NCBI GenBank assembly: GCA_028818375.1 | Contig: JAPPOB010000005.1 | Location: 1-64,000 of the forward strand | Length of the DNA: 64,000 nt | Origin: Anaerolineaceae bacterium | Lineage (GTDB): Bacteria > Chloroflexota > Anaerolineae > Aggregatilineales > Phototrophicaceae | Reading direction: 5' to 3' | Shown here: in pieces, positions 7,891 through 17,005 of the stretch | How the letters are laid out: each line of letters starts with the position of its first letter | Numbering within the stretch: the stretch's first letter is position 1 | Notes under the pieces: generated by a model | The model's input: only the letters and a program-made list of their open reading frames with translations | The model's database searches: none | What the model was told of the DNA's origin: nothing | Position numbers and translations under genes: made by a program

Positions 7891-10092
7891 TCAGCCTCCC
7901 CAGCCCTTCGAGAACATCGCCGCTTCCTGCTCCTCAATGCTGGCATGCGGCACACGCCACAGGTAGCGGATGATGGCGTCCGCGGCGATGAACATGATGA
8001 TCAGCGCCTGAATGATGATGACGAGGTCGATGGAGATATTGGCGTTGACCTGCATCAGCGGCGCGCCGGTCAGCAGGGCGCCCCACAGGAAGCCGGCCGG
8101 AATCATGTTGCGCGGGTCGGTGCGCGCCAGCAGCGCCACGGCGATACCCTGGAAGCCGAGCCCCGCGAAAAATTCCGGCTGAAGGTTGAACTGCACCCCC
8201 GTCACCTGAATCGTGCCGGCGATGCCCGCCAGCATCCCGCTCAGCGCCATGGCCAGCACAATGTTGAGACGCACGTTCATGCCCGCGTAGCGCGCTGCGT
8301 CGGGGTTGGCGCCGACCGTGCGTAACTCGAAACCCGGTGTGGTGCGAAAGAGGAACCAGTCCGCAAACAGCACCGCGAAAACCATGATTACCAGGCCGAG
8401 ATGCAGGTTGTCGCGCACCGTCAGCCAGGAAAGGAGGAGACCCCCGACCAGCAACAGGGCGCCGGCAAACAGCGGGCGCAGCAGGGTTCGACGATTGTCC
8501 GCCAGCGCGTGACGGCGGCGCCAGAGCAGCCAGCCCGTAAGCAGCAGGGCGGCCAGCAGAAACCAGCCTGCGCCGACCTGGCTAAAGGCCGGCAGCTGCG
8601 CCGAGTCACTGATGTAGGGTGTGCGCGGCAGACTGGCCTCGGGGTCGCGCAGCAGGCCGGGCGTCTTGATCAGCCAGTCCACTGTGAGGATGGCGATGAA
8701 GTTCAGCATGATCGTGGTGATCACTTCGTGGGCGCCCGTCCAGGCGCGCAGGACGCCCGGAATGGCGCCCCAGAGAAAACCGCCCAGCATGCCGCCCGCC
8801 AGCACCAGCGGCAAATGCAGAAAGCCCGGCAACTCCGTCAATGGCGCCGTGAAACCCAGCACCACCGCGATAATGGCGCCGGCGTAGAGCTGGCCTTCCG
8901 CGCCGATGTTGAACAGGCCGGCCTTGAAGCCCAGCGCCACCGCCAGCCCGGCGATGACGTAGGGAATGGAGCGCACGAACATGCTCTCCAGGTTGGGGAT
9001 GATGAGCATCAGCACCCGTTCGCCCAGTCGCAGCCAGAGGATTTCGGGCCGGTCATCCGTCGGATCGTCGGGCGTGAGGGCGCTGTCCTCCAGAATCAGG
9101 CCGCTGGCGCCCTGCGGCGCGCGGTCCAGCAACAGTCGGTTGCCGGGACGACGCACGACTAGGGTGTTGGCCAGCGCAGCGGGCAACTCATCTTCCAGCG
9201 CGGCGCGCGCGCTGTCGCTGTTGAGCAGGACTTCCTCGTCAAACAGGCGGCGCAACAGCGTCAGTTGCTCGCTGGCCGCGACGGGGTCGTCGACGCCCGC
9301 CCGGTCCAGGGTCTGCAGCGTCGCCAGCAGGTCCCGCACGTCCTCCATGGATTCTTCCGCCATGCGGATGACGAGGTCAGCCTCCGCGCCCGCGGGGTCC
9401 AGACCAAGGTCACGGGCCATGTCCAGTTGCGCCAGAATGCGTTGCAGGGTGACGAGTCCCTCGCTGTCCACCAGGCGCATTTGCTTGACAAGTTGCCCGT
9501 CGCCGATGTCAGCCGCTGCCGGCGCAAGCGGCTCCAGCTGCGCGCGCAGGGCCGTCATGTCGGGGTCGGAAGCGGCCCAGTCGGCAGCCATTCGCCGCAG
9601 GTCGGCGCGAGGCAGCGCCTCCTGATCGCCGAGCAGGGGTCGCAGGTCATCCAGCGACACCTCGCCGATGCTGCGGATGGCGGGCAGTCGGGCGCCGAGG
9701 GCATCGACGGCCTCATCGTCCAGGGCGAGGCGTTCCAGCAGGTTGGCCATGGCGCGCAGTTCGTCGATGTCGGCGTTGGCGAGGCGGGCGCTGGCACGCG
9801 CCAGGCGCCCAAGGCCGCGCTGATCGAGGTCACCCTGCGCCAGCACCTGCCGCGCCAGCTCCAGATGCTCCGGGCGCGCCAGATCATTGATGACGATGCC
9901 GGTCGCGCCCTCGATGAGCGCGCTGTAGGCCACGCCGGCGATGCGCAGGCCCTCCGTCAGGCTGCCGCCGGCGCCGGTAAAAATGATGAAGGGGATGCCG
10001 ATGATGAAGGCCGTGATGACGGCCATTACCGGCACCAGGCGCGGCGAGATCCGGGCCCAGGCGCGCAGCGGCGCCGGACGGGCTTCAGTCAT
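7891..10092 (-). CDS. Nucleoside-type ABC transporter permease with a ~290-residue soluble insertion
   Basis: 733 aa, about twice the usual length of this permease type (NupB/YufP-like). Helix 1 (LVPVMAVITAFIIGIPFIIF, residues 19-38) and SALIEGATGIV are followed by a charged, largely helical insert at ~68-355 rich in Leu, Ala, Asp and Arg. The canonical permease resumes at RSIPYVIAGLAVALGFKAGL with the signature FNIGAEGQLYAGA. The insert falls in the first extracytoplasmic loop by family topology. The start overlaps the ATPase stop by eight bases. The permease core is certain; the role of the insert, perhaps substrate capture given that no binding protein is adjacent, is speculation. Confidence 0.85.
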   Translation of the reverse strand: MTEARPAPLRAWARISPRLVPVMAVITAFIIGIPFIIFTGAGGSLTEGLRIAGVAYSALIEGATGIVINDLARPEHLELARQVLAQGDLDQRGLGRLARASARLANADIDELRAMANLLERLALDDEAVDALGARLPAIRSIGEVSLDDLRPLLGDQEALPRADLRRMAADWAASDPDMTALRAQLEPLAPAAADIGDGQLVKQMRLVDSEGLVTLQRILAQLDMARDLGLDPAGAEADLVIRMAEESMEDVRDLLATLQTLDRAGVDDPVAASEQLTLLRRLFDEEVLLNSDSARAALEDELPAALANTLVVRRPGNRLLLDRAPQGASGLILEDSALTPDDPTDDRPEILWLRLGERVLMLIIPNLESMFVRSIPYVIAGLAVALGFKAGLFNIGAEGQLYAGAIIAVVLGFTAPLTELPGFLHLPLVLAGGMLGGFLWGAIPGVLRAWTGAHEVITTIMLNFIAILTVDWLIKTPGLLRDPEASLPRTPYISDSAQLPAFSQVGAGWFLLAALLLTGWLLWRRRHALADNRRTLLRPLFAGALLLVGGLLLSWLTVRDNLHLGLVIMVFAVLFADWFLFRTTPGFELRTVGANPDAARYAGMNVRLNIVLAMALSGMLAGIAGTIQVTGVQFNLQPEFFAGLGFQGIAVALLARTDPRNMIPAGFLWGALLTGAPLMQVNANISIDLVIIIQALIIMFIAADAIIRYLWRVPHASIEEQEAAMFSKGWGG

Positions 10093-11620
10093 CCGAAGTC
10101 TCGCCAGCCTGTACGCCGGCCATCAACAGGCCGACGTGCTCGCGATCGGCCTGCTCCACCGGCAGGGTGTCGATGATGCGGCCGTTATAGATCACGGTCA
10201 CGCGGTCGGAGAGCGAGAGCACCTCGTCCAGTTCGGCAGAGACCAGCAGGACCGCCGTACCCTCGTCGCGCATGCGCACGATCTGGCGGTGGATGAACTC
10301 GATTGAACCGACGTCGAGGCCCCGCGTTGGCTGCGCCACAATGAGCAGGCGGCTGGGGCGCGAGAACTCGCGGGCGACGATGGTCTTTTGCTGGTTCCCG
10401 CCGGAGAGGCTGCCGAGCCGCGTGTAAATGCCGGGTGTGCGCACGTCAAAGCGCTCCACCAGGCGTCGCGCGAAGTCGTCGCGCTCACCCTCATCGATGA
10501 CGATGCCGCGCGCGAAAGGACGTTGCCAGTAGGTCTGCAGCGCCAGGTTGTCATTGACCGGGAAACTGATGACCATGCCGTCTTTTTGCCGGTCTTCGGG
10601 CACGTGCGCCACGCCTTCCGCGGTGATCTGGCGCGGCGTGTCGTCGGTGACCTCGCGGCCTTCCAGCAATACCCGGCCGCCACTGACCGCGCGCAGGCCG
10701 GTGATGGCTTCCACCAGTTCGGTCTGACCATTGCCCTGCACCCCGGCCACGCCCAGAATCTCGCCGGCGCGCAGTTCCAGCGAAAGGCCGTTGACGGCGG
10801 GCAGGCCGCGGTCGTCCAGCACACTGAGCTGCTTGATGGCCAGCACCACCTCGCCGGGCTGCGCCTCCTCCTTCTCCACCTGCAGGATGACGTCGCGACC
10901 GACCATCATCGACGCCAGCGACTGCTGTGTGGAGGTCCCGGGGTCGGCATGACCGGCGACGCGTCCGTTGCGCAGCACCGCAATGTGGTCGCAGATTTCC
11001 AGCACTTCCTTCAGCTTGTGCGAGATGAAGATGATGCTCACGCCTCGCGCCGTCAGGGTGCGCATGATGGCGAACAGGCCCTCGGCTTCCTGCGGCGTCA
11101 GCACCGAGGTCGGCTCGTCGAGAATCAGGATGTCGGCGTGACGGTAAAGCGCCTTGATGATTTCGACGCGCTGCTGCACGCCCACCGGCAGGTCCTCGAC
11201 CATGGCGTCCGGATCAACCGCCAGGCCGTATTGCCCGGAAATCTCGAGAATGCGCTCGCGCGCCGCGGGCCGGTCCAGAAAGAGGCCGCGCACGCTCTCG
11301 TTCCCGAGCATGATGTTCTCTGTGACGCTGAGCACCGGCACCAGTTGAAAGTGCTGGTGTACCATGCCGATACCGAGGGCGATGGCGTCGTTGGGGTCGC
11401 GTATGCTGGCCAGTTCACCGTTGACGAGAATCTCGCCCTCGTCCGGGCTGTAGAGGCCGTAGATGATGTTCATCAGGGTAGACTTGCCGGCGCCGTTCTC
11501 GCCCAGCAGGCCCAGCACCTGTCCCTTGCGCAATTCCAGGCTGATGCGGTCGTTGGCCAGCACGCCGGGGAAGCGCCGCGTCAGGCCGCGCACCTCAAGT
11601 ACTGGCGTTGCCTCATCCAT
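10085..11620 (-). CDS. Nucleoside-type ABC importer ATPase with two ABC domains
   Basis: 511 aa with tandem ABC cassettes, as in NupA/YufO and RbsA-type importers. First domain: Walker A GENGAGKST at 40-48, degenerate signature VGVQQRVEI, Walker B ILILDEPTSVL. Second domain: a non-canonical Walker A region (GVQGNGQTELV), an intact signature LSGGNQQKT and LLIVAQPTRGLDVG. Such one-sided degeneration is normal for this family. It energises the two permeases encoded just downstream on the same strand. A minus-strand -10-like TATACT lies ~33 bases ahead of the ATG. No BMP (PnrA-like) binding protein gene lies in the divergent region upstream. Confidence 0.93.
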   Translation of the reverse strand: MDEATPVLEVRGLTRRFPGVLANDRISLELRKGQVLGLLGENGAGKSTLMNIIYGLYSPDEGEILVNGELASIRDPNDAIALGIGMVHQHFQLVPVLSVTENIMLGNESVRGLFLDRPAARERILEISGQYGLAVDPDAMVEDLPVGVQQRVEIIKALYRHADILILDEPTSVLTPQEAEGLFAIMRTLTARGVSIIFISHKLKEVLEICDHIAVLRNGRVAGHADPGTSTQQSLASMMVGRDVILQVEKEEAQPGEVVLAIKQLSVLDDRGLPAVNGLSLELRAGEILGVAGVQGNGQTELVEAITGLRAVSGGRVLLEGREVTDDTPRQITAEGVAHVPEDRQKDGMVISFPVNDNLALQTYWQRPFARGIVIDEGERDDFARRLVERFDVRTPGIYTRLGSLSGGNQQKTIVAREFSRPSRLLIVAQPTRGLDVGSIEFIHRQIVRMRDEGTAVLLVSAELDEVLSLSDRVTVIYNGRIIDTLPVEQADREHVGLLMAGVQAGETSDD

Positions 11621-11652
11621 GGCGTCCGGCTCCGGTGGCTACTACCCTCGCG

Positions 11653-11658
11653 AGTATA
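11653..11658 (-). promoter_or_regulatory. -10-like element for the nucleoside importer operon
   Basis: TATACT on the minus strand in the 139-bp divergent gap, about 33 bases before the ATPase ATG. No convincing -35 is seen at 17 bases. The plus strand of the same site reads TATAGC (11655-11660), ~100 bases before the DinB-like gene, so the region may serve both directions. Confidence 0.4.
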
Positions 11659-11759
11659 GCGAATTGTCCCCCTGGCGGAAAAAGGGCCCGCTCTTGCGGA
11701 TTGACGCGGACGCGGTCGGCGGATAGCCTGCTGCACCGCCTGACCCCGGGGATACCACC

Positions 11760-12278
11760 ATGCAACAGCGCGAACGCGACGCGTGCATCGAACGCATCCG
11801 CATATTGCCGTCGCTACTGCGCGCACTGGTCGCCGACCTGGACGAGGAGCAACTCACCGTCCATTCCATCCCGGGCGAGTGGAATATCGCCCGGATCGTC
11901 CACCACCTTGCCGATTCGCACATGTACGCCTTTCTGCAGGTCAGGTCCGGGCTGACCGCCAACAACCCCCTGATCGGCAACTACGAGCAGGACCGCTTCG
12001 CCGCGCTGGCCGACTCCAAAGGGCCGCCGGTGACGGACTCACTCGACTTGCTGGAGGCGCTGCACGCCCGCCGGGTCGTCCTGTGGCGCTCGCTGGACGA
12101 TTCACAGTTTGCGCGCAGGACGCGCCTGATGCCGGATGCGAGGTCCGCCGCAGCGGGCGGACAGGCCCGCACCCGCACCCTGGACGGGAATCTGGCGTCC
12201 TGCGCGCAGCACGGCGACGACCACCTCGACCAAATTCGAAGAACGATTCAGGCCGGTCAGGCAGCGACAGAGGCCTGA
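11760..12278 (+). CDS. DinB/YfiT-like metal-binding four-helix protein
   Basis: 172 aa matching the DinB superfamily: cytoplasmic four-helix bundles that bind a divalent metal through three histidines, some acting as thiol-dependent S-transferases. The first ligand is in IVHHLADSH (H49), preceded by EWNIARI in the position of the usual WS(I/V)xE segment; the other two are H151 and H155 in HGDDHLDQI. No thiol partner or substrate can be inferred. The gene starts about 140 bp from the divergent importer operon and is followed after 52 bp by the SRPBCC gene on the same strand. Confidence 0.75.
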   Translation: MQQRERDACIERIRILPSLLRALVADLDEEQLTVHSIPGEWNIARIVHHLADSHMYAFLQVRSGLTANNPLIGNYEQDRFAALADSKGPPVTDSLDLLEALHARRVVLWRSLDDSQFARRTRLMPDARSAAAGGQARTRTLDGNLASCAQHGDDHLDQIRRTIQAGQAATEA

Positions 12279-12330
12279 CTCACGACATCCACAGACCAAT
12301 GACAAAAAGGGCACAGGGCAGGAGGACAGC

Positions 12331-13266
12331 ATGGCACTCGAGCCCATCGTACGCATGCAGGTGACCGTCAACGCGACGGCGCAGCGCGCCTGGTCCGCGC
12401 TGAGCGACGGCGACGCGCTGCAGGGCTGGTACGCGGAACACGCCCAGGTCGACCTGGCAGCGGGTCGCTACGATTTCTGGGGGCAGTTCACCGCCGGCAC
12501 GCCAGACCGCGAGGGCGGCCGCCATGGCCTGCTCGACTGCCAGGCGGGGCGTAGCCTGGCCTTCGCCTGGCGTCGCGGCCGACACGACACTGTCGTGCGC
12601 ATTGAGTTGCACCCGCGCGGCGAGCGCTGCATCGTCGCCCTGGAGCACAGCGCCGGCAGCAACCGCCAGGACGACGACATCGCCCCCTATACCTACGCCG
12701 ACGAATGGTTCATCGCGCTTGAGAACCTGCGCCGCTGGCTGGATGGCCGCCCGGCGGGCATCCGCATCCCCTGGTCCGCGGACATGCGCGGAAACATCGG
12801 CGTCGACTGTCTGGTCGACGCGCCCGCCAGCCGCGTCTGGGCCGTGCTCTGCGACGAGCGCGAACTGGAACGCTGGATGGCGACGGCGGCCACCATCGAC
12901 CTGCGCGTCGGCGGCGACTACGACCTTGGCTGGCCGGGCATGCAGCCCATGCGCATCCGTGAACTGGAGCCGGAGCGGCGGCTGCTCTACAGCATGAGCG
13001 ACGAGGGTGGCCCGGAGAACAACGCGCGCTGGACTCTGCAACCCGAAGCCGGCGGCACGCGCCTCGCCCTGCTCAACAGCGGCTACGCCCCCGACGACGA
13101 CACGGCCGGCCTGCACGTTGGCTGGCGCAACTTTCTCGGCTGGGCGCGCTCCGCGGCCGAATACGGCGCGGACTGGCAGCCGCCGCTGCTGAAGCTTTCG
13201 CCCGATGCCATCGCCTTCCCGCGCCTGATGCTGGAGCTGCAGGACGAACTGGTCTGGCAGGACTGA
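12331..13266 (+). CDS. Tandem SRPBCC (AHSA1-like) domain protein
   Basis: 311 aa made of two START/AHSA1-type domains. Domain 1 (about 1-140) opens with VTVNATAQRAWSALSDGDALQGWY; domain 2 (about 160-305) opens with VDCLVDAPASRVWAVLCDERELERWM, the typical beginning of SRPBCC folds, and both carry the later GW/FW-rich helix (DEWFIALENLRRWL; GWRNFLGWARS). These domains bind hydrophobic ligands or act as Hsp90-activator-like modules. Start chosen at ATG 12331 because AGGAGG lies five bases upstream; the frame continues upstream without a good site. It converges with tag six bases after its stop. Confidence 0.75.
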   Translation: MALEPIVRMQVTVNATAQRAWSALSDGDALQGWYAEHAQVDLAAGRYDFWGQFTAGTPDREGGRHGLLDCQAGRSLAFAWRRGRHDTVVRIELHPRGERCIVALEHSAGSNRQDDDIAPYTYADEWFIALENLRRWLDGRPAGIRIPWSADMRGNIGVDCLVDAPASRVWAVLCDERELERWMATAATIDLRVGGDYDLGWPGMQPMRIRELEPERRLLYSMSDEGGPENNARWTLQPEAGGTRLALLNSGYAPDDDTAGLHVGWRNFLGWARSAAEYGADWQPPLLKLSPDAIAFPRLMLELQDELVWQD

Positions 13267-13272
13267 AGCGGC

Positions 13273-13833
13273 TCAGCAACGGTAGCGAAAACAGCCGGCC
13301 ACGTGGTCGTTGACCAGGCCGCAGGACTGCATCCAGGCGTAGCAAATGGTCGGCCCGACGAAGCGGAAACCGCGCCGCTTCAGGTCCCTCGCCATGGCCC
13401 GCGACTCTTCCGTCTCGGCGGGGACGTCCTCCATCCGCTGGAAGCAGTTTAGACGCGGCTCGCCGTCGACGAAGGCCCAGAGATAGCGATCGAAGCTTCC
13501 GTACTCGTCCTGCACCTGCAGGAAGGCCCGGGCGTTGCTGACCACGCTGCGGACCTTGGCGCGGTTGCGGATGATGCGCGCGTCGGTCAGCAAGGTCTCG
13601 ACCTTCGCCTCGTCGTAGCGCGCCACGATCTCCGGCTCGAAGTTGTCGAAGCGTTCGACGTAGGCCGCGCGCCTCTGCAGGATCGTGTGCCAGCTGAGAC
13701 CGGCCTGCGCGCCCTCCAGCGACAGCATCTCGAAGAGCATCCGCTCGTCGTGCACCGGGACGCCCCACTGTTCGTCATGGTAGGCCTGCATCAGCGGGTC
13801 GCTGCCGGCCCAGGGGCAGCGTCGGACGCTCAT
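13273..13833 (-). CDS. tag: DNA-3-methyladenine glycosylase I
   Basis: 186 aa, the family length. Tag removes 3-methyladenine from alkylated DNA as the first step of base excision repair. The structural zinc site is complete: C6 in RCPW, H19 in YHDEQWG, and H177 and C181 in NDHVAGCF, all offset by two from the E. coli numbering. The block AQAGLSWHTILQRR forms the base pocket and the helix-hairpin region follows. The ATG overlaps the stop of the upstream reductase gene (ATGA), so they share a transcript. Confidence 0.96.
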   Translation of the reverse strand: MSVRRCPWAGSDPLMQAYHDEQWGVPVHDERMLFEMLSLEGAQAGLSWHTILQRRAAYVERFDNFEPEIVARYDEAKVETLLTDARIIRNRAKVRSVVSNARAFLQVQDEYGSFDRYLWAFVDGEPRLNCFQRMEDVPAETEESRAMARDLKRRGFRFVGPTICYAWMQSCGLVNDHVAGCFRYRC

Positions 13834-14672
13834 GCCCCGTCGTCGCCCTTAAGGGATGCCAGTACGTCCTCCAGCGCCGGCAGTTCCGATGCGTCCTTGA
13901 AATCCGCCATGCGCCGGTAGACCTCGGCCGCGCCCTGGTGGAAGTCCCCCGGCAGGCCGACGCCGGCGAAGGTCGCGCTGATCTCCTCCATCTCGCCGAC
14001 GAAACGCCAGGCCTTGCCCGTCACGACGCGTGTGCGTTGCGGCCCGCTCTCGGCCAGTTCCATGCCACTGCGGGCCCACTGCTGCGTCAGTTCGTCGCGT
14101 ACGCCCAGCGCTTCGGCCGTGCCCAGCACCGCGGCCAAAAGGGCCGACGTGCCCTTGGTCCAGCCGGCGAAGACCATTTTCAGCGCGGAGGCGCGACCGA
14201 CCTCACCCTCAAGGATGCGCGTCTCCAGCGGCCCGGCGGCGAGAAGCGCCGCAGCGTCGTCGGACGCGTCACCACTGAGGATCATCCAGGTCTTGCCGGG
14301 TTGCCAGGCCGGCCCGCCGATGATGCTGCCATCGACGAAGGTGGCCCCCTCCGCTTCCATGGCTGCCGCCATGCGCTGCGCGCGCTGCGGCGCGATGGCG
14401 TTGGCGTCCAGGTACAGACCGCGGAATCCCGCAGCCAGCGCTTCCATGGCGACACCCTCTGCGGCGGCCGGCGGACAGACGCTGACCAGCGCGTCGGCTT
14501 CCGCGCAGATCGTCGGCAGGTCGGGCAATGCGCGCAGTTTGTGCTCCACGGCGCGCTCCCGCGTGGCGGCGCTGCGACCCTCCGGTACCCAACTGACCTC
14601 ATGACCGCTGTTTTTCATCGTGGCCGCGATGGAGATTCCCATTTCACCGGGATGCAAAATTCCTGTGTTCAC
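13830..14672 (-). CDS. NAD(P)-dependent oxidoreductase of the 6-phosphogluconate dehydrogenase superfamily (DUF1932-type)
   Basis: 280 aa from a GTG at 14672, chosen because GGAGGG lies seven bases upstream; ATG 14687 is possible but has no such site. The N-terminal Rossmann fold starts NTGILHPGEMGISIAATM, where the dinucleotide motif reads H-P-G-E-M-G, as in a subgroup of this superfamily. The central DGSIIGGPAW and the segment ASALKMVFAGWTKGTSAL match the catalytic and linker helices of beta-hydroxyacid dehydrogenases (the Lys of KMVFA is the expected catalytic base), followed by a helical DUF1932-like C-terminal domain. Substrate unknown. Confidence 0.8.
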   Translation of the reverse strand: MNTGILHPGEMGISIAATMKNSGHEVSWVPEGRSAATRERAVEHKLRALPDLPTICAEADALVSVCPPAAAEGVAMEALAAGFRGLYLDANAIAPQRAQRMAAAMEAEGATFVDGSIIGGPAWQPGKTWMILSGDASDDAAALLAAGPLETRILEGEVGRASALKMVFAGWTKGTSALLAAVLGTAEALGVRDELTQQWARSGMELAESGPQRTRVVTGKAWRFVGEMEEISATFAGVGLPGDFHQGAAEVYRRMADFKDASELPALEDVLASLKGDDGA

Positions 14673-14722
14673 GTTTGTTCCCTCCATTCTGGCCGTCCAG
14701 CCGAAAGATCCCTGCTGCAAAG

Positions 14723-15619
14723 TTATCCCTTGCGCGCCCTGCCCCCCGTCAGCAACAGGCTGCCGAGCCTTTCATCGCAGGCAGCCGGCAGCAGGCGTCC
14801 AAATGCGCCCTCCGGACAGTTGGTCAACTCGCCAACCCGAATGTCGTCGCCGTTGACATAAAGGTCCACGCGCATGAAATCAAAGGGCGCAGCCAGCCTT
14901 GAGGCAATCACCAGCATCCGCGCCAGTGGCCCCGGCCGCGCATCATCTTCCTCCCTGGCGGGATAATGAATGCTGCAGGGCAACCTGCGCCAAGACGTAT
15001 CGTACAGGTTGCGCGTGTGCGACGTGAAGCGGCCGCTGTCCACCTGAATGAAGCGGGGCTCGCCACGAAAGCAAAAAATCTTGTAATCGTCCGGCACAGG
15101 TGCGCCGGAAACGTCGAAGTACTCCTCAACCATGATACGGGGCCGCAACCAGCGGTAATTCTGTTCGCTGGACTCCCGGTAAAGGTTGGCGCCAAACCAG
15201 CCTTTCAGTCGCTCGCGGTCGAGAGCGCCATCGTCTTCCCTGACAAACAGGACCTCACCGCTCAGATGCGTGGGTTTCACCACGCAGGGGAAATGCGTCA
15301 GCCGCAGCCGGTCCACCTCTTCGACGCGGTTGAGAATCGCCAGCGTCTTCAACGTGTAGCGCTCACCTGCGGTCGCGGAGACATACCATTTGGCGTATTC
15401 CTTGTCCGTCACAAACTGGCGCAGCGGATCCAGCAGATCGCCATCCACCCGGACGTGGTACAGCAGGTCATTCAGGCGGCCGGATTCCCTGGATCCTGGC
15501 GTTCGGCGGTGCGTGGCAAGAAAGTGAAACCAGGCGTAGATGGCGTCGCCGCGGGGGCTTTTGGGCAACACGGCTCGCATGAATTTGTAAACCAGTTGGT
15601 CAACAAGGTTTGTGCGCAA
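14723..15619 (-). CDS. TupA-like ATP-grasp protein
   Basis: 298 aa resembling the TupA-like ATP-grasp family, proposed amidoligases of teichuronopeptide or capsule assembly. Visible parts are FVTDKEYAKWYV near 87-98, PCVVKPTHLSGEVLFV near 130-145 (nucleotide-binding lysine and glycine loop), RIMVEEYFD near 181-189, DDYKIFCFRGEPRFIQVD, and the metal-binding end FDFMRVDLYVNGDDIRVGELT. No signal peptide is seen, so it is likely cytoplasmic. It faces the ArsA-like gene divergently with ~180 bp between starts. No neighbouring polysaccharide genes support a specific substrate. Confidence 0.75.
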   Translation of the reverse strand: MRTNLVDQLVYKFMRAVLPKSPRGDAIYAWFHFLATHRRTPGSRESGRLNDLLYHVRVDGDLLDPLRQFVTDKEYAKWYVSATAGERYTLKTLAILNRVEEVDRLRLTHFPCVVKPTHLSGEVLFVREDDGALDRERLKGWFGANLYRESSEQNYRWLRPRIMVEEYFDVSGAPVPDDYKIFCFRGEPRFIQVDSGRFTSHTRNLYDTSWRRLPCSIHYPAREEDDARPGPLARMLVIASRLAAPFDFMRVDLYVNGDDIRVGELTNCPEGAFGRLLPAACDERLGSLLLTGGRARKG

Positions 15620-15718
15620 GAGCTATCGGGCCGGGCGCCTGGTGCCGGTACAGAGGCGTTCACCCCTGCGCGCGCGTTGCGCGTGCATTGCATGTTTTCC
15701 GACGCCGGCGGAATCAAG

Positions 15719-15724
15719 TATAGT
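15719..15724 (+). promoter_or_regulatory. -10-like element upstream of the ArsA-like gene
   Basis: TATAGT, 79 bases before ATG 15803, in the divergent gap between the ATP-grasp and ArsA-like genes. No good -35 at 16-18 bases. The same hexamer precedes murJ. Confidence 0.35.
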
Positions 15725-15802
15725 CACTGGCGCCCCGATTTTGAAACTCAGGCCCCGATTCCACGTAACATAATGAAATCCCGACCGGCAAGGGAAGCCG
15801 AC

Positions 15803-16990
15803 ATGCGCATCATCGTTCATACCGGCAAGGGCGGCACCGGCAAGACCAGTATCTCCGCCGCCACGGCCCTGCGTTGTGCGCAGGCCGGCCTGAAGACCCT
15901 GGTCCTCAGCACCGACGCGGCACACAGCCTGGCCGACGCCTTCGAGCGCGACATCGGCCCCGAACCGGTCGCGCTGGCCTGTAAGCTCTGGGCCCAGGAG
16001 GTCGACCTGCGACACTCCATGGAGCGATACTGGGGCGACATACAGCGTCGATTGCTGGCCATGTTTCACCATCCGGAGCTGGAAGACCTGGTCGCCGGCG
16101 AGGTCACCCTTCTGCCCGGCCTGGAAGAATGCGCTCATCTTCTGTGGCTGCACCACTATCACCAACAGGGCGACTACGACGTGCTCGTTGTGGACGCCGC
16201 TCCCACGGCCGAGACCCTGCGTCTGCTCAGCCTGCCCGACGTCACGCGCTGGTGGTTCAACCGCATGGTCACGCTGGCCCGCGGCGCAGGCCGTGTGCTG
16301 GGGCCACTCAACCGGGCCATGGGGAAAGACCAGGACGGCGGCGATGCCGTCGCCCAGCTGGAGACGCTCTTCGCGACGCTGGACCGTGTGCGCGAGTTAC
16401 TGGCCGACCCGCAGACCAGCAGCATGCGCCTGGTCGTCAACCCCGAACGCATGGTCATTCGCGAAACGCAACGCACCTGGACCTGCCTCAACCTCTACGG
16501 CTACTCCGTCGACGCCATTCTCTGCAACCGCGTTCTGCCGGAGGAGGTACGCGATCCCTGGTTTGCGGGTGCGAAGCAGCGCCAGGCCGAAAATCTGGAA
16601 CTTGTCCGCGAATCCTTCGGTGAATTGCCCCTGCTGACGGCGCCCTTACTGGGCGTCGAGGCGGGCGGTCTGGCCTCGCTGCAGCAACTCGGTGACGCGC
16701 TCTATGGGCAGCGCAACCCGGCAGAGCCCATGCATGACGGCGCAACCCATCGCATCAGCCGCGCGCCCGACGGCGGTTACCTGCTGAGCGTCCCCCTGCC
16801 CTTCACGCGCCATGATGACCTTGACCTGTTCCGTGAGCGTGACGAATTGACCCTGCACGCAGGCCGCTGGCGCCGCAACTTCGTGCTGCCGCATACCCTG
16901 GCCGGGCTGGACATCGGCGTCGCCCGCTTTGAGGACTCCTGTCTGAAGATTCACTTCCCTGCGGCGGACAGGACGCACGCCGCGCGCTGA
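15803..16990 (+). CDS. ArsA/Get3-like anion-transporting ATPase with HSP20-like C-terminal domain
   Basis: 395 aa with one ATPase domain, unlike the duplicated ArsA of E. coli. The deviant Walker A (P-loop) GKGGTGKTS is at residues 8-16, STDAAHSL is the switch I region, and VVDAAPTAETLRLL replaces the DTAPTGHT signature. The C-terminal ~80 residues (RISRAPDGGYLLSVPLPF to CLKIHFP) form the HSP20-like domain seen in photosynthetic and Chloroflexota-type ArsA homologues. It lacks an adjacent ArsB or arsenic regulator, so a role in arsenite export is unsupported; membrane-protein targeting or pigment chemistry are alternatives. Start chosen at ATG 15803 (GGGAAG upstream); ATG 15773 is in frame. 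Confidence 0.85.
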   Translation: MRIIVHTGKGGTGKTSISAATALRCAQAGLKTLVLSTDAAHSLADAFERDIGPEPVALACKLWAQEVDLRHSMERYWGDIQRRLLAMFHHPELEDLVAGEVTLLPGLEECAHLLWLHHYHQQGDYDVLVVDAAPTAETLRLLSLPDVTRWWFNRMVTLARGAGRVLGPLNRAMGKDQDGGDAVAQLETLFATLDRVRELLADPQTSSMRLVVNPERMVIRETQRTWTCLNLYGYSVDAILCNRVLPEEVRDPWFAGAKQRQAENLELVRESFGELPLLTAPLLGVEAGGLASLQQLGDALYGQRNPAEPMHDGATHRISRAPDGGYLLSVPLPFTRHDDLDLFRERDELTLHAGRWRRNFVLPHTLAGLDIGVARFEDSCLKIHFPAADRTHAAR

Positions 16991-17005
16991 ACCCGACCGC
17001 CTTGT

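Noticed and set aside
15803..16990. Arsenite efflux ATPase (arsA operon)
   Set aside because: No arsB, arsR, arsC or arsD nearby, only one ATPase domain, and a modified DTAP signature, so only an ArsA/Get3-like call is supported.
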